Shown in pieces: positions 1-9,870 of a DNA stretch of 64,000 nucleotides (its first letter is position 1; each line of letters opens with the position of its first letter). This stretch comes from Opitutales bacterium (GTDB lineage Bacteria; Verrucomicrobiota; Verrucomicrobiia; Opitutales; Seribacteraceae): the NCBI GenBank assembly GCA_028045305.1, contig JAOFTV010000002.1, positions 173,431-237,430 on the forward strand, in the 5' to 3' direction. A program made the translations under genes and the position numbers. Under the pieces are notes generated by a model. That model ran no database searches and had not been told where the DNA came from. It worked only from the letters and a program-made list of their open reading frames with translations.

Positions 1-860
1 GTTGTTTTCTTTTCTTCCATGTCCACAGCCCAGATATTACGATATCGCACGGGATTGCCATGGTCCTGCAGGCTCAACGGCCCCTTATCACCATGCTCTT
101 TATAAGGGCGGACCGCGTGAGGACCAGCCCATCCCGTTCCACCGGTCAGTTCGACATCATCATGGATCAAGTGCCCGTTATGGATCACGCGGAACTTAGC
201 CCGTCGGGTAACCTTGCCCTGCTCATCAAAAAGTGGACGGGTAAAAGTAATATCGTAAGTCTGCCACTGACCGGGAGCCCGGGAGGCATTGACCATAGGC
301 TTGGCCCGGCCGTAAAGTGCACCACACTGGCCATCGGGATAAGTGGAATTTGCATTTCCCCCAAAAGAATTAAGGACTTGAATCTCATACTTCCCCATGA
401 GAAATACCCCACTATTTCCACTCGCCTGCCCGCTGCCCTTAGCAGAAGTAGGGGTAGCGAACTCAAGATATACCCGGCAGGATCCAAACTCTTTCTTGGA
501 ACGAATATACCCTGCACGCGGAGCCGCCACTAATGCACCATCTTCAAACTTCCATTTTGTAGCTTCGCCCTTCATTGAAGTCCAGTTGGACATAGACTTT
601 TGGGAACCATCAAAGAGAATCTCTGCTTCTTGAGGAGCTTTTGCGAAATCAGGATTATATGCCTTAGGTTTTACTATAGGAGGAAAAGGTTCTTTCGTAG
701 GATCGGTCTCATGAACCATTATGCCATTGATAAACATGTAGGTAACCTTTTTTCCATCAATCTCACGCACCTCGGTACGAACTTCCGGGACTTTTGCAAA
801 TACTTGAATAGCAAAGAGCGTAGCTTGTATACATGTTATGCATTTTAACATTTTTATCAT
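1..860 (-). CDS. DUF1080 (3-keto-disaccharide hydrolase-like) secreted protein, cut by the window edge
   Basis: Reverse-strand reading frame that starts at 860 and stays open to base 1, so its C-terminus lies outside the window. About 286 residues are visible. The N-terminus is a hydrophobic signal peptide (MIKMLKCITCIQATLFAIQVFA). From about residue 70 it reads EILFDGSQKSMSNW, followed by KWKFEDGALVAAP, then SGNSGVFLMGKYEIQVLNSF, the usual order of the DUF1080 concanavalin-like beta-sandwich. Family members are exported and bind or hydrolyse sugars; some cleave 3-keto-disaccharides. An in-frame ATG at 851 is an alternative start, and neither has a clear ribosome-binding site. The family assignment is firm; the substrate is unknown. 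A second, shorter DUF1080 gene is at 40740-41351. Confidence 0.85.
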   Translation of the reverse strand, partial: MIKMLKCITCIQATLFAIQVFAKVPEVRTEVREIDGKKVTYMFINGIMVHETDPTKEPFPPIVKPKAYNPDFAKAPQEAEILFDGSQKSMSNWTSMKGEATKWKFEDGALVAAPRAGYIRSKKEFGSCRVYLEFATPTSAKGSGQASGNSGVFLMGKYEIQVLNSFGGNANSTYPDGQCGALYGRAKPMVNASRAPGQWQTYDITFTRPLFDEQGKVTRRAKFRVIHNGHLIHDDVELTGGTGWAGPHAVRPYKEHGDKGPLSLQDHGNPVRYRNIWAVDMEEKKT

Positions 861-939
861 TTTTACATCATGCCAAAGAAATTTGGTCTAATGCAATCGT
901 TTAAGAATGACATAGTGGCAAAAAATTTTGCAGTGTTTC

Positions 940-2526
940 TTATGATGAATCCAAGTTGATAAACTGGAAAAGCCTAAATTTTCCTGAACTTGCTACAAGC
1001 TGAAGCTGATCCATGTGGGGCTCATACTTAGTGAGCATGATCTCATCTGTCCAAAAATATTTTGCCTGATAATCCTTCCTGATTCTTGCAACCGTCTCCC
1101 ATTTCATTCCATCCCCACTTACCCAAGGCCTTGCATGGATGTAAGGAAACTTATGCCAATAAACCGCATCCATACCACCATCCAAGGAACGGGCTGCACC
1201 AATTACTAAACCTCTTTCAAGGCCCTTCATTTTATCCACCAGACCTAACATTTCTTGGTAATTCTCCTTGTGCACGAGATCAAAAGTGTAATACCGCGAA
1301 GCTGAACCAGTAACAGAGACTGAAAGTAACCAAGAACAGCCAAACCAAAGGAAAATTGATCCAATGATTATCTTTTCCCATTTCTTTCTTTTTAAACTTT
1401 TTAGGAAGAAATGGTGAACACCAATGCAAATAAATATAATCGCTAAAGGAAGTAAGGGGGCTAAAAACCTGCTCTTAAATCCTGGCCAGAAAAGAATAGG
1501 CACAAGATAACTGGTTGTAAAAATGAGCACTACTAGCGATCCTTGAATCCTTTGTTTTAAAGTTTGGAAAACACCCATTAAGGCCAAAATAATTCCAGGA
1601 AGACTCAACTCAAAAGCAAGAAAGATGATAAATTTTCTCCACACCTTGAGACAATTCACAAAATACAGAATTAAATCGGAGGAAGACCATCCACTCTCAA
1701 TTCTCCAAAAAATTCCACCCGCTTCGTTTGATAAACTAAGCTTCCCGAAAACACCTCCAAAAAAAACTCCGTTAAGGCTATGTGTTGTCGAGCCAAAGTG
1801 TTCCAGCCGAAATAAAATCATCGGCAAAACTGCCACAATGTAGCCAAGGAGCACAAAAGAAACCGCCGAAAGTCTTTTCACAAAACCTTGGTTGTAAACA
1901 ATTGTACTTACAACAGCACCTGCAACTACGAGAATAAACGCTCCATGGGTACAAAATGCCAAACCACAACATACCCCAGATAAAAGAAGGTTCGCTCGGC
2001 TTTTATGTTTGTCCCGAATATGAAGCCATAATGTAGCCAGGGTAAAAACCGTGCCTAAGGTATATTGGCTGCCATTTCCTGCAAAATCGATAAGCATGGG
2101 GGAAAGGCCAACCATGGAGACGCCCAAAACAACGAAACCGCCTCCCAATGCATTGAGAATTTTAAAACAGACAAAAAGCAAAATGCATTGGGAAAAGAGG
2201 CTCAGACACTGAAGAACTAGATAGGTGTTGCTGGTTCCAAAAACCTTGGCTCCAAGCCCGGCCATAAAGGACCAAAGCGGAGGATGTTGTGACTGAGGGG
2301 TCTTTAAATCTCCCCAAGTAGTTTTAAGAGAGTAATCCCACTTCATAGGATAATTCAATTCACCACTTTCAGCATATTCTCGAGCTGTCAGGGCAAATAA
2401 ATTAACATCTCCAAGCAACCGGTCGTTCCACCATAGAGAAGAAACTCGTAGCAGAACACTCAGGAATAATATACCCCAGAACCAAAGGGGATAACCGTAA
2501 TAAAGTTGGGTAAACTTTCTCCTCAT
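940..2526 (-). CDS. GT39/ArnT-like (PMT_2) membrane glycosyltransferase
   Basis: A roughly 528-residue polytopic membrane protein with ten or more hydrophobic segments and a soluble C-terminal domain of about 130 residues. The first loop reads WWNDRLLGDVNLFALTAREY, where GT39-type enzymes keep their catalytic acidic residues; TPQSQHPPLWSFMAGL follows, as expected for the PMT_2 family. Relatives transfer a sugar from a polyprenyl-phosphate donor to a protein, lipid or glycan on the outer face of the inner membrane. The frame can be extended to a TTG at 2547, but the ATG at 2526 is preferred. It lies just downstream of the DUF420 gene and is probably co-transcribed. Donor and acceptor cannot be read from the sequence. 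Confidence 0.8.
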   Translation of the reverse strand: MRRKFTQLYYGYPLWFWGILFLSVLLRVSSLWWNDRLLGDVNLFALTAREYAESGELNYPMKWDYSLKTTWGDLKTPQSQHPPLWSFMAGLGAKVFGTSNTYLVLQCLSLFSQCILLFVCFKILNALGGGFVVLGVSMVGLSPMLIDFAGNGSQYTLGTVFTLATLWLHIRDKHKSRANLLLSGVCCGLAFCTHGAFILVVAGAVVSTIVYNQGFVKRLSAVSFVLLGYIVAVLPMILFRLEHFGSTTHSLNGVFFGGVFGKLSLSNEAGGIFWRIESGWSSSDLILYFVNCLKVWRKFIIFLAFELSLPGIILALMGVFQTLKQRIQGSLVVLIFTTSYLVPILFWPGFKSRFLAPLLPLAIIFICIGVHHFFLKSLKRKKWEKIIIGSIFLWFGCSWLLSVSVTGSASRYYTFDLVHKENYQEMLGLVDKMKGLERGLVIGAARSLDGGMDAVYWHKFPYIHARPWVSGDGMKWETVARIRKDYQAKYFWTDEIMLTKYEPHMDQLQLVASSGKFRLFQFINLDSS

Positions 2527-2556
2527 AAGAACCAACAGGAGAATCAAAGGCCGAGA

Positions 2557-3159
2557 TCAATAATAGGGCTGTAGGAAGAAAAATACCACCGGACCGGTGA
2601 CTGCGACATAAAGCCAGACGGGGAAGACACGCTTGGCCAGTTTACGATGCCTGGTGAAATGGTTGGTGAATGCTTGTACAAAAGTAAGCAGGATAAAAGG
2701 GAAGCTCAGCGCAGCTAGTCCAATATGTGAGATTAAGATGAATAAATAATAGGGCCTGGTTCCACTAACCGCTTCTCTTTCCTCTGCGGTTAAGAGCCCG
2801 TCTTGGTTGGCATCGCCAAAGAGGGTTGCTGGTGTGGTGATATGGTAGACCACATAAGAAAGTAGAAAGACAAAAGAACAGGCAAACGCGGCATAGATCA
2901 TTTTTCGGTGCAAGGCTACTTTCCCCGCCTTGATCGCCCACAGAGCCAGGATCAGAAAGACAGCAGCCCCCAAATTGAGAAGGGCATGAAATCCAGGCAG
3001 ATAACTCAATTCCACTCCTTCGGGAAGAGGAAACTTAATCCGTTGCATCATCACCACTAAACCAAGAACTGCGGCAGATATCACCCATGCCAAACGATTC
3101 AGTTTCTTCGCTAATGCCTCATCACCCGAACGGGCACGAAATTCTTCAATTTCATTCAT
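2557..3159 (-). CDS. DUF420 membrane protein with an inserted EF-hand loop
   Basis: A 200-residue protein with about five membrane segments (near residues 24-38, 57-77, 88-106, 138-162 and 180-196). It carries histidines typical of DUF420 (COG2322) proteins, H58, H84, H106 and H145, within FHALLN, LHRKMIY, YHITTP and ISHIGLA. Relatives such as YozB/CtaM are linked to assembly or function of haem-copper oxidases. Unusually, the loop between segments 3 and 4 contains a canonical EF-hand calcium loop: D116, N118, D120, G121, T124 and E127 in DANQDGLLTAEE. The loop probably faces the periplasm. The family call is firm; calcium binding is inferred from the motif. The downstream gene is the GT39-like transferase. 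Confidence 0.88.
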   Translation of the reverse strand: MNEIEEFRARSGDEALAKKLNRLAWVISAAVLGLVVMMQRIKFPLPEGVELSYLPGFHALLNLGAAVFLILALWAIKAGKVALHRKMIYAAFACSFVFLLSYVVYHITTPATLFGDANQDGLLTAEEREAVSGTRPYYLFILISHIGLAALSFPFILLTFVQAFTNHFTRHRKLAKRVFPVWLYVAVTGPVVFFFLQPYY

Positions 3160-3245
3160 AAATCAAACTCTAACTGAACATCCGCAAAAGAAAAGCTCAA
3201 GAGAACAAAGTTTCCCCTCAAAGACAGGGGCAATAAAAAGGCCGA

Positions 3246-6200
3246 TTAGCGAACCTTCATCAAACCACGCATCACGAAGTGGTGACCAGGAAAGGTGCAG
3301 ACATATTGGTAATCTCCGGGTTTGATTGGTGCCTTAAATTCAATGATCTCCTCCTGTTTGTGATCGATCAGTTTACTCGCCCAGAGGATTTCCTTGCTCT
3401 GCGGCACAAAGGCGACATCGAACCCACCGGCTCCCAAATTAATCGCGGCCTGGCCGACCTCATCCGCCTTGCCCGGATTCACCATCACCAGGTTGTGGGG
3501 CATGAAGTCAGGATTGGCGAAGATTAACTTGATCGCCTTGCCGGCTTGAACTGAAAATTCGGCGATGTCGTACTTCATTTTCTCTGGAATGGTTCCGATA
3601 CGAACGGTGGTTAATTTAGGAGTATCTGAGAGAACTCCGGATTTCTCCATCACCTCGACATGGTCTTCCTCAATTTCCTCCACTCCCTTGGTAGGGTTTG
3701 CATTATACCAGTGGTGTTGAACAGTAAGTGCCGCAACCCGGGCGTGCGGATGGGAAGATTTAAGGAGCTGGTTTAGTAGGCGTCCATTCCGGTGGTTATG
3801 CTGCTGGTGCACCCAAAGAGCTTCGAGCAAATGGTGGGCATGCTCCTTATTCTTGGGATCAAATTGCTTCATCCATTCCTGAGTCGCTTTAATTACCGCG
3901 GAAGAATCACGCTCGCTCAACTCCACCCGGGTGCGATGGCGCACGCTGTCCACCGGGTGCATCAAATTGGCAAGTAGCTTCTCGATGGGTTCTCCATCGA
4001 TTTTAACCGCTTTTTGGAGTGGCTTCTTTTTGTAGTTGAAACGGTAAATTCGACCATGCTTTTCATCGCGATTAGGGTCTCTTACATTGTGCTGCATATG
4101 CCCGATAATTACATTCTGCCAGTCGGACACATATAGGGCTCCATCTTCTCCAAAAATTGCATCGGTTGGTCGGAAGTTCTTATCTCCGCTAAGCATAAAA
4201 CCAACAGACTCCTCTTGTACTTGGGAACCGCTGGCCAAATCCTTGATCACACTTAGTTTTTGTCCATGGGGAGTACCCCAAACTTCACCAAATTTTGATT
4301 TGGAAGTAATCTCTTTTCCATTCTCCCATTTGCCTGATTTTTTGCTCATCGAAAAGTCGCCATCCCGATGAAGCTTGTATTGCTTAACCCCAAGAAATCC
4401 GATGGTGTTGCAGATTAGGAAATCCCCCTGCATAGAATCAGGAAAGTTATCACTCGAGACAACCTCACATGCGGGTACTGGGCGTACTTCCTTGGCAAGC
4501 AGTGAACGCATTTTCCATGAATTCCCATGGGGGTAAACCTGATAGGCACGGCCCCCCGTTCCATCAGTTGCGTAATGGTAGCCCCAGTAGTCAAAAGCAA
4601 TCCCATGAGGATTTGGGCTGTTACTACCATGAAAGGCAATGGTGTGCCTACGAGGGTCAAATCGATACATCGCGGAGGCAGTAGTCTTAAGACTAGGCCC
4701 CCAAGGATGTTCATGGTTGTGCTGAAGAAAGACACCGCTTTGCCAATAAATTCCACCACCAGGGCCATAAATTAAGTTATTTGCTGCGTGATGTGTATCC
4801 GATGTACCTAGACCCTGCAAAATAACATACCGCTCATCTGCCTTATCATCTCCATCATTGTCTCTCAGGAAAAGAAGGTCAGGACCAGAGGTTACCAACA
4901 CTCCTCCATTCCAGAACTCAAAACCTACAGGATTATGAACCTTAGCAAATTCAATAACACGGTCGGCTTTACCGTCATTATTATCATCCGGCAAGATGAC
5001 CAAAGCGTCATTCATCGGTTTCATGGGTTCCCACATTGGATAAGTTGGCCAGACAGCGGCCCAGAGGCGACCCTTAGTGTCCACTTGCATTTGCACAGGA
5101 TTAATCAACTCTGGGAACTGCTTCTCATCGGCAAATAAATTTACCTCGAAATCGTCGCGTACCGCCAAGCGGCTCAGACTTTCGACAGGACTCAAGTATT
5201 TAGTGGATCCCTCTTTAATAGCGCTCGAGCTAATGCTACCGCCACCTACATTTGAAACCACCTTAACTGGTGCTGGCACATTACTGTCATCAACCTTGCT
5301 CTTTATACCTTTAGTAATCCTCCAAATGTGCTGATCACGATTGGCAGTCATTACATCAAACATCTTAAGTTCATGCTGTAACACTACCGAGTTGGCCTGA
5401 TCATCCACAAAACGTAATTTAGAGCGACTCCCCCAAATGTCGTTGCCATCAGTCGCACGATAGCGATTAAACCAATGCCAGTTTTTATCAATCACTGCTT
5501 GGCGGAGAGTTTCCAGGGAAGCTTTTGCCTCCACCTCTTTTTTAAGAAGTGCCTTAGCGATGATCTCTGCAAGTAATCGGTTACCCTCCTCGTTTAAGTG
5601 AGCCCCATTAATCGTTAGTGGTTGAGTAGTCTTTTGGAAAAGCGACAGGGTTGGATTGTAAAGATCAACAAATTCAACTTCAGTAACTTTGGCGGCGTCC
5701 TCGGTGATTTTTGTATAGAGTGCGAGATTCCTGTTTTGAAGTTTTCCACGAGGAAGGTTTCGGTCCTTTAAGTTCTGAAAGGCGATCGGGCTGAACAAAA
5801 TAATCCGAGGAAAGCTCTCTCCATTTGCTTTGGAACCACGAATATTTTTAACAAATTTAATCAGTTCCTGTTTGTAACGGCTCGCACCTTTTTCGCCCTC
5901 ATAAGATTCATTATAACCAAACATGGCAAAGACCGCATCCGCCTTTACATGGCGAAGGTAATCATTCATTTCGAGAAACCCCTTACTCCTAGGATAACTA
6001 TTGGGTCGGTCGCCAGAGAGGCTCATATTTCGGAAGCTTACTTCTTGGCCAGCGAGTTCACTTTGTAGCAGAGCCTCAGTCCAACCGTCATGTTGCATAC
6101 GATCGGCTAAGCCATTCCCAAGAATGGCGATTCGATCCCCCTTCTTGAACGCAAAGGGTAATTCGTCCCGGTATCCATCAGGCACTACTTCCTTCTTAGA

Positions 6201-7745
6201 AACGGGCTTGGCGACCTCGGGTTCACGCTGTCCGTTGTAGAGGAAAAAATCGATTACGGTTCTAAACCTTAAGGTAAATTTTGTACGCTGGGCACCCTTG
6301 GTTTTTCCGCTTTTATAAATCTGTTTACGATTGGCATCCAATAATTGGATGGTAAATCCATCCAATCTCGATTCAAAGCCCTTCCTATTCCAAACTTCGA
6401 CCTCATCGACTTTATATTCCTTGCCTAGATCAATTTCCCACCAAGGATTAACAGAACCAAATCCGTCGGTGTGAGTTTGCCCCCCTCTGTTAAAGTCTGG
6501 ATTTTTATTTCCATCAATGGCCCTTGAAGCAATCCCACCTGCACCCGTACTCGACTGTTTAGCCTTTCCCTGAGGAGCAATATTTTTCCCACCGCTTATA
6601 ATTTCCACTTCGTTCAAAGTGAGAACTTTATTATCTTTGGGGATTTCAATTCTTAGAAACCGGGCTCCCTTACGAATGTTTTGATTCTTTGCCGTAACTG
6701 ACTGAACTTTCTTAACTACGGTGCGAGGGTCTGCAGGAACTGGCCCACTCAAATCAGTATACATCGCAGGCTTTACCCCCTTTACCTCTCCCCTAACCTG
6801 AAATTTACTGGGATTAAATGACCCGACAAATTCGATTTTTGAATCAGGCTTAATCTTGTTTTCCAAACCCACCGACCAATAGATACCGTTAAGGATTAAT
6901 CTCCTGTAGCCCGGATTAACCAAATCCATTGACGCTCCGTACAGGGATGTAAACACCCTGCCCTTTTTTCCGTCCTTGGCATAGTAGGTACGAGTCCACT
7001 CGCTAGCCATGGGTGGTTTCTGTGGATCGTTTTTTCCATTCGGCTCCATCGACATAAGAGGTTGAGCCATGGTTAGAATATTCCAGTCTGGTTGAGCTTC
7101 TGCGTTGTAACCACCTGCCTTGACATGCACCTTGCTGACGCCTCTTAAAATTGGATGATTCCTTTTTTCGGGCACCAAATCGATGCGTGTGCTTTGGCGG
7201 TGATTCTGTCCGTAATGCCCCACCCAGGACTGACCCAGAATTTGCTCACCAAAACCTCCCTTAAAGTCGGTGCCTGCAAAACGAAAATCATATTTGGCAA
7301 AGGGGTCATTCGCCTTGTTCTTGTCGTATTTGAACGCATGCGTGGATGTACGTAAACCAACCACTGGTCCAGCCCGGCCAAAATACTCGTCAAGATGCTT
7401 CATCTGCTCGGGAGGCAAAGCAAGGAAGCGGGCAAAAAAGACCAATCCGTCTGCCTTTTGCAAAACCTCTAAACCAGGTATATTGGATATTCCGGCTTGA
7501 ATTTCTCCCTGATCAGTTACTCCAAACAGAACAGTGCAATCAAAACCACCGTGAACTGAGAGAATCTTCGCAAGTGCAGGTATGGTTTCCTCAGCACGGT
7601 ACTCGTGATCGCTCGCCACCAAGACCAAATGCTTGCCCGACCCAGGACCATTATTCCCTTTGTAAACAACACTTTGAGCAAAGATAGATGTGCAAATTGT
7701 GCACAGCATTATAAGAAAAAACGGGAGGGAGGAATTGATTCGCAT
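3246..7745 (-). CDS. Giant secreted ThuA / F5-8C / SGNH-like / beta-propeller dehydrogenase / HEAT / cupredoxin protein
   Basis: 1499 residues from the ATG at 7745; a TTG 33 bases upstream would add 11 residues ahead of the signal peptide and is less likely. Domains by approximate residue: signal peptide 1-25; ThuA-like amidotransferase fold 35-285; discoidin (F5/8 C) 368-500; SGNH-like 535-740; PVC-type membrane-bound dehydrogenase beta-propeller 848-1220; HEAT-like helices 1250-1345; C-terminal type-1 copper domain from about 1390. The copper ligands are visible: His in MPHN, Cys and His in CTFPGHH and Met in VMRG. The SGNH block reads GNGLADRM where GDS is expected and NGAHLN where D-x-x-H is expected, so that domain is probably not a classical esterase. 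The likely role is binding and oxidising a sugar or alcohol outside the cell, with copper as electron acceptor (inference). A shorter paralogue is at 37354-40743. Confidence 0.85.
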   Translation of the reverse strand: MRINSSLPFFLIMLCTICTSIFAQSVVYKGNNGPGSGKHLVLVASDHEYRAEETIPALAKILSVHGGFDCTVLFGVTDQGEIQAGISNIPGLEVLQKADGLVFFARFLALPPEQMKHLDEYFGRAGPVVGLRTSTHAFKYDKNKANDPFAKYDFRFAGTDFKGGFGEQILGQSWVGHYGQNHRQSTRIDLVPEKRNHPILRGVSKVHVKAGGYNAEAQPDWNILTMAQPLMSMEPNGKNDPQKPPMASEWTRTYYAKDGKKGRVFTSLYGASMDLVNPGYRRLILNGIYWSVGLENKIKPDSKIEFVGSFNPSKFQVRGEVKGVKPAMYTDLSGPVPADPRTVVKKVQSVTAKNQNIRKGARFLRIEIPKDNKVLTLNEVEIISGGKNIAPQGKAKQSSTGAGGIASRAIDGNKNPDFNRGGQTHTDGFGSVNPWWEIDLGKEYKVDEVEVWNRKGFESRLDGFTIQLLDANRKQIYKSGKTKGAQRTKFTLRFRTVIDFFLYNGQREPEVAKPVSKKEVVPDGYRDELPFAFKKGDRIAILGNGLADRMQHDGWTEALLQSELAGQEVSFRNMSLSGDRPNSYPRSKGFLEMNDYLRHVKADAVFAMFGYNESYEGEKGASRYKQELIKFVKNIRGSKANGESFPRIILFSPIAFQNLKDRNLPRGKLQNRNLALYTKITEDAAKVTEVEFVDLYNPTLSLFQKTTQPLTINGAHLNEEGNRLLAEIIAKALLKKEVEAKASLETLRQAVIDKNWHWFNRYRATDGNDIWGSRSKLRFVDDQANSVVLQHELKMFDVMTANRDQHIWRITKGIKSKVDDSNVPAPVKVVSNVGGGSISSSAIKEGSTKYLSPVESLSRLAVRDDFEVNLFADEKQFPELINPVQMQVDTKGRLWAAVWPTYPMWEPMKPMNDALVILPDDNNDGKADRVIEFAKVHNPVGFEFWNGGVLVTSGPDLLFLRDNDGDDKADERYVILQGLGTSDTHHAANNLIYGPGGGIYWQSGVFLQHNHEHPWGPSLKTTASAMYRFDPRRHTIAFHGSNSPNPHGIAFDYWGYHYATDGTGGRAYQVYPHGNSWKMRSLLAKEVRPVPACEVVSSDNFPDSMQGDFLICNTIGFLGVKQYKLHRDGDFSMSKKSGKWENGKEITSKSKFGEVWGTPHGQKLSVIKDLASGSQVQEESVGFMLSGDKNFRPTDAIFGEDGALYVSDWQNVIIGHMQHNVRDPNRDEKHGRIYRFNYKKKPLQKAVKIDGEPIEKLLANLMHPVDSVRHRTRVELSERDSSAVIKATQEWMKQFDPKNKEHAHHLLEALWVHQQHNHRNGRLLNQLLKSSHPHARVAALTVQHHWYNANPTKGVEEIEEDHVEVMEKSGVLSDTPKLTTVRIGTIPEKMKYDIAEFSVQAGKAIKLIFANPDFMPHNLVMVNPGKADEVGQAAINLGAGGFDVAFVPQSKEILWASKLIDHKQEEIIEFKAPIKPGDYQYVCTFPGHHFVMRGLMKVR

Positions 7746-7882
7746 ATTCAGTTTGTTAAAGAAATCTGTTCTGTACAAAGGGCAAAGATTTGTCCAACCA
7801 AGAAACCTGAAAAATCGAATTTTTATTTTTGAAAGGAAGGATTCTGGGTTGACTAAAAATCCGAAGCTGTGAGCGTTGTGCG

Positions 7883-8620
7883 ATGACTAATTCCTTAATC
7901 TCCCGATCGGCCGCTTATTTGCTTGCCGTCATTTTGCTCTCAGGGCTCTCCTGCCTTCGCCTCACAGCTGAGGAAAAAACGAAAAGCCTTCCTGACCAGG
8001 CAACTTACGAAGCCATTGGTATGATGATTGCCCACGGATCTGGCCTCCACAAAATGGGCTTTGAAGACTCTCAGATTGAAGCCATTCTAATTGGACTAAA
8101 AAAAGGATTTTCTCTCGAAAAAATTCCTGCCGAGATACAAGCTCTTCAGCCCAAGGTTCAAGCAATCATGATGGAAAAAATGCAGGCCGTTCGTAAGGCA
8201 GCTCAAGCTGAACAAGCCAAAGATGCAATGGTAAATAAAGAAAAGGCTAAAGAATTCTTTGCTCTACTCTCTTCCCAAGAAGGAGTCCAGAAAGACTCTT
8301 CCGGTTTTTACTATGAAATTCTGCAGCCAGGTAAAGGTGCCACACCCACAATGGATGACACCGTACGCCTTCATTACCACGGGACTTTGACCGACGGCAC
8401 CGTATTCGACAGTTCGGTTGAGCGGGGGGAACCTGCTAGTTTCCCAATGAATGGAGTAATTAAAGGATTTTCGGGTGGGCTCACCAAGACCCAAGTTGGG
8501 GGTAAAATCAGAATTTATATTCCCAGTGAACTTGGCTACGGTGACAATCCCCGGCCCGGTGGCAAGATCAAGCCCGGAGATACCCTTATCTTCGAGTGCG
8601 AATTATTGGAAATTCTCTGA
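7883..8620 (+). CDS. FKBP-type peptidyl-prolyl cis-trans isomerase, exported
   Basis: 245 residues. Residues 1-29 form a signal peptide. Residues 35-130 are a helical FKBP N-terminal dimerisation region, as in Mip and FkpA. Residues 155-245 form the isomerase domain, with [33 protein letters not shown] and [12 protein letters not shown]. It would fold exported proteins in the periplasm. It is transcribed divergently from the giant protein at 3246-7745, with 137 bases between the starts, and convergently with fbp, from which it is separated by 38 bases. Length and domain order are normal for the family. Confidence 0.93.
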   Translation: MTNSLISRSAAYLLAVILLSGLSCLRLTAEEKTKSLPDQATYEAIGMMIAHGSGLHKMGFEDSQIEAILIGLKKGFSLEKIPAEIQALQPKVQAIMMEKMQAVRKAAQAEQAKDAMVNKEKAKEFFALLSSQEGVQKDSSGFYYEILQPGKGATPTMDDTVRLHYHGTLTDGTVFDSSVERGEPASFPMNGVIKGFSGGLTKTQVGGKIRIYIPSELGYGDNPRPGGKIKPGDTLIFECELLEIL

Positions 8621-8658
8621 GCGTAGGCACCAGCCGGCGAACCTACCTACGAGTAGGA

Positions 8659-9654
8659 TTACTCTTCCAGGGCGGCAAAGTCTGCCATCTCAGCCTTACT
8701 GCCAACCACTAAGGGTACGCGTTGGTGGATGCTGGTCGGGTTGACATCAAGCATACGATTCTTGCCATCAGTGGCCACTCCGCCTGCCTGTTCAGCAAGA
8801 AAGGCCACCGGGTTAGCTTCGTAAAGAAGTCGTAACTTACCCTCGGCATTATCCTCGGTCGGAGGATACAGGAAAACACCCCCCTTGAGCAAGGTGCGGT
8901 GAAAATCAGCCACCATCGAACCGATGTAACGGGAGGAATATTTGTGGCCATACTGGCCGTTCCTAAGGCCGGCAAGGTAGCGGTTGTATTTCTCAGGGAA
9001 ACTATCCGTATTGGCTTCATTGACCGAATAATACTTTCCGCGGTCTGGCATGGTCATGTTGGGATGGCTCAGCACATAGGCCCCGATGGCCGGATCCAGG
9101 GTAAAGCCATGCACTCCGTGCCCTACACTGTATACCAGAATTGTGGATGAACCATAGACCACATATCCAGCGGCAACCTGCTCGGAACCAGGCTGCAACA
9201 CCCAAGCTTCGGGACTGTCCAAGGAGGCGTCATCCGGCCTACGCAAAATCGAAAATGTGGTACCCACACTGACATTTACATCGATATTGGAAGACCCATC
9301 GAGGGGATCAAAAACCACCGCGTACTTGGCTTCCTTATCTCCTTTGTGAACAATCATTGCTTCCTCGTTTTCCTCGGATGCGAGTACTCCCACGCTGGCC
9401 CGACTGGTCAGGGCCTGGACGATTGCTTCGTTGGCGATGACATCGAGCTTCTGCTGGATTTCGCCCTGCACATTGACCTCCCCATGCTCGCCCAGTACAT
9501 CGACTAGGCCAGCCCGGCGCACTTGGGCCTGAATAATCTTTGTGGCCAGAGTAATGCCTGAAAGTAGGAAAGAAAATTCTCCAGAGGCTCCGGAAAAGCG
9601 AAGTTGTTCGCGCAAAATATGTTGCTGTACGGTGAGTAAATTTGAATCTGACAT
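8659..9654 (-). CDS. fbp: Class I fructose-1,6-bisphosphatase
   Basis: 331 residues, normal for class I enzymes. It hydrolyses fructose 1,6-bisphosphate to fructose 6-phosphate in gluconeogenesis in the cytoplasm. The metal and substrate motifs are present: EENEE at residues 94-98 and FDPLDGSSNID at 115-125, followed by VSVGTTFSI. KLRLLYEANPVAFLAEQAGG near the C-terminus is also conserved. There is no signal peptide. The start at 9654 gives the usual N-terminal length. It is a lone housekeeping gene, divergent from the sugar dehydrogenase at 9871. Confidence 0.96.
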   Translation of the reverse strand: MSDSNLLTVQQHILREQLRFSGASGEFSFLLSGITLATKIIQAQVRRAGLVDVLGEHGEVNVQGEIQQKLDVIANEAIVQALTSRASVGVLASEENEEAMIVHKGDKEAKYAVVFDPLDGSSNIDVNVSVGTTFSILRRPDDASLDSPEAWVLQPGSEQVAAGYVVYGSSTILVYSVGHGVHGFTLDPAIGAYVLSHPNMTMPDRGKYYSVNEANTDSFPEKYNRYLAGLRNGQYGHKYSSRYIGSMVADFHRTLLKGGVFLYPPTEDNAEGKLRLLYEANPVAFLAEQAGGVATDGKNRMLDVNPTSIHQRVPLVVGSKAEMADFAALEE

Positions 9655-9791
9655 TTATCTAGGTGTTAAAAAAAATGAATTTGGGTTCGATTATTCCTTT
9701 CCTTTCAAAAACCCTTCCACACAACAAGCAAACTTATTTGGAGTAATTCTTCAGATGAGAGTTTTTATTCTCTTGCACCGACTTCAAAATG

Positions 9792-9840
9792 ACGCAAATC
9801 GCAAGAAATTTTACGCAAATTTAATCGATAAATTATTGCG
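9792..9840. promoter_or_regulatory. Candidate operator: two ACGCAAAT direct repeats plus an inverted partner
   Basis: ACGCAAAT occurs at 9792-9799 and 9813-9820, exactly 21 bp apart (two helical turns). An inverted ATTGCG lies at 9835-9840, making an imperfect palindrome around an ATCGAT centre. The cluster sits 30-80 bp upstream of the dehydrogenase start at 9871 and in the divergent region shared with fbp. The spacing fits a DNA-binding regulator, but no regulator gene lies next to it and chance in A+T-rich DNA is possible. Confidence 0.3.
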
Positions 9841-9870
9841 AAAAAGCACGGCGTTGGGTTGAATTTCAAA

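Noticed and set aside
185..517. Reverse-strand ORF of 110 residues
   Set aside because: It is a shadow of the partial DUF1080 gene, which runs on the same strand in another frame with clear family motifs.
3214..3230. CCCCT/AGGGG hairpin after the giant protein gene
   Set aside because: The stem is only 5 bp and no T-tract follows on the minus strand, so a terminator is not supported.
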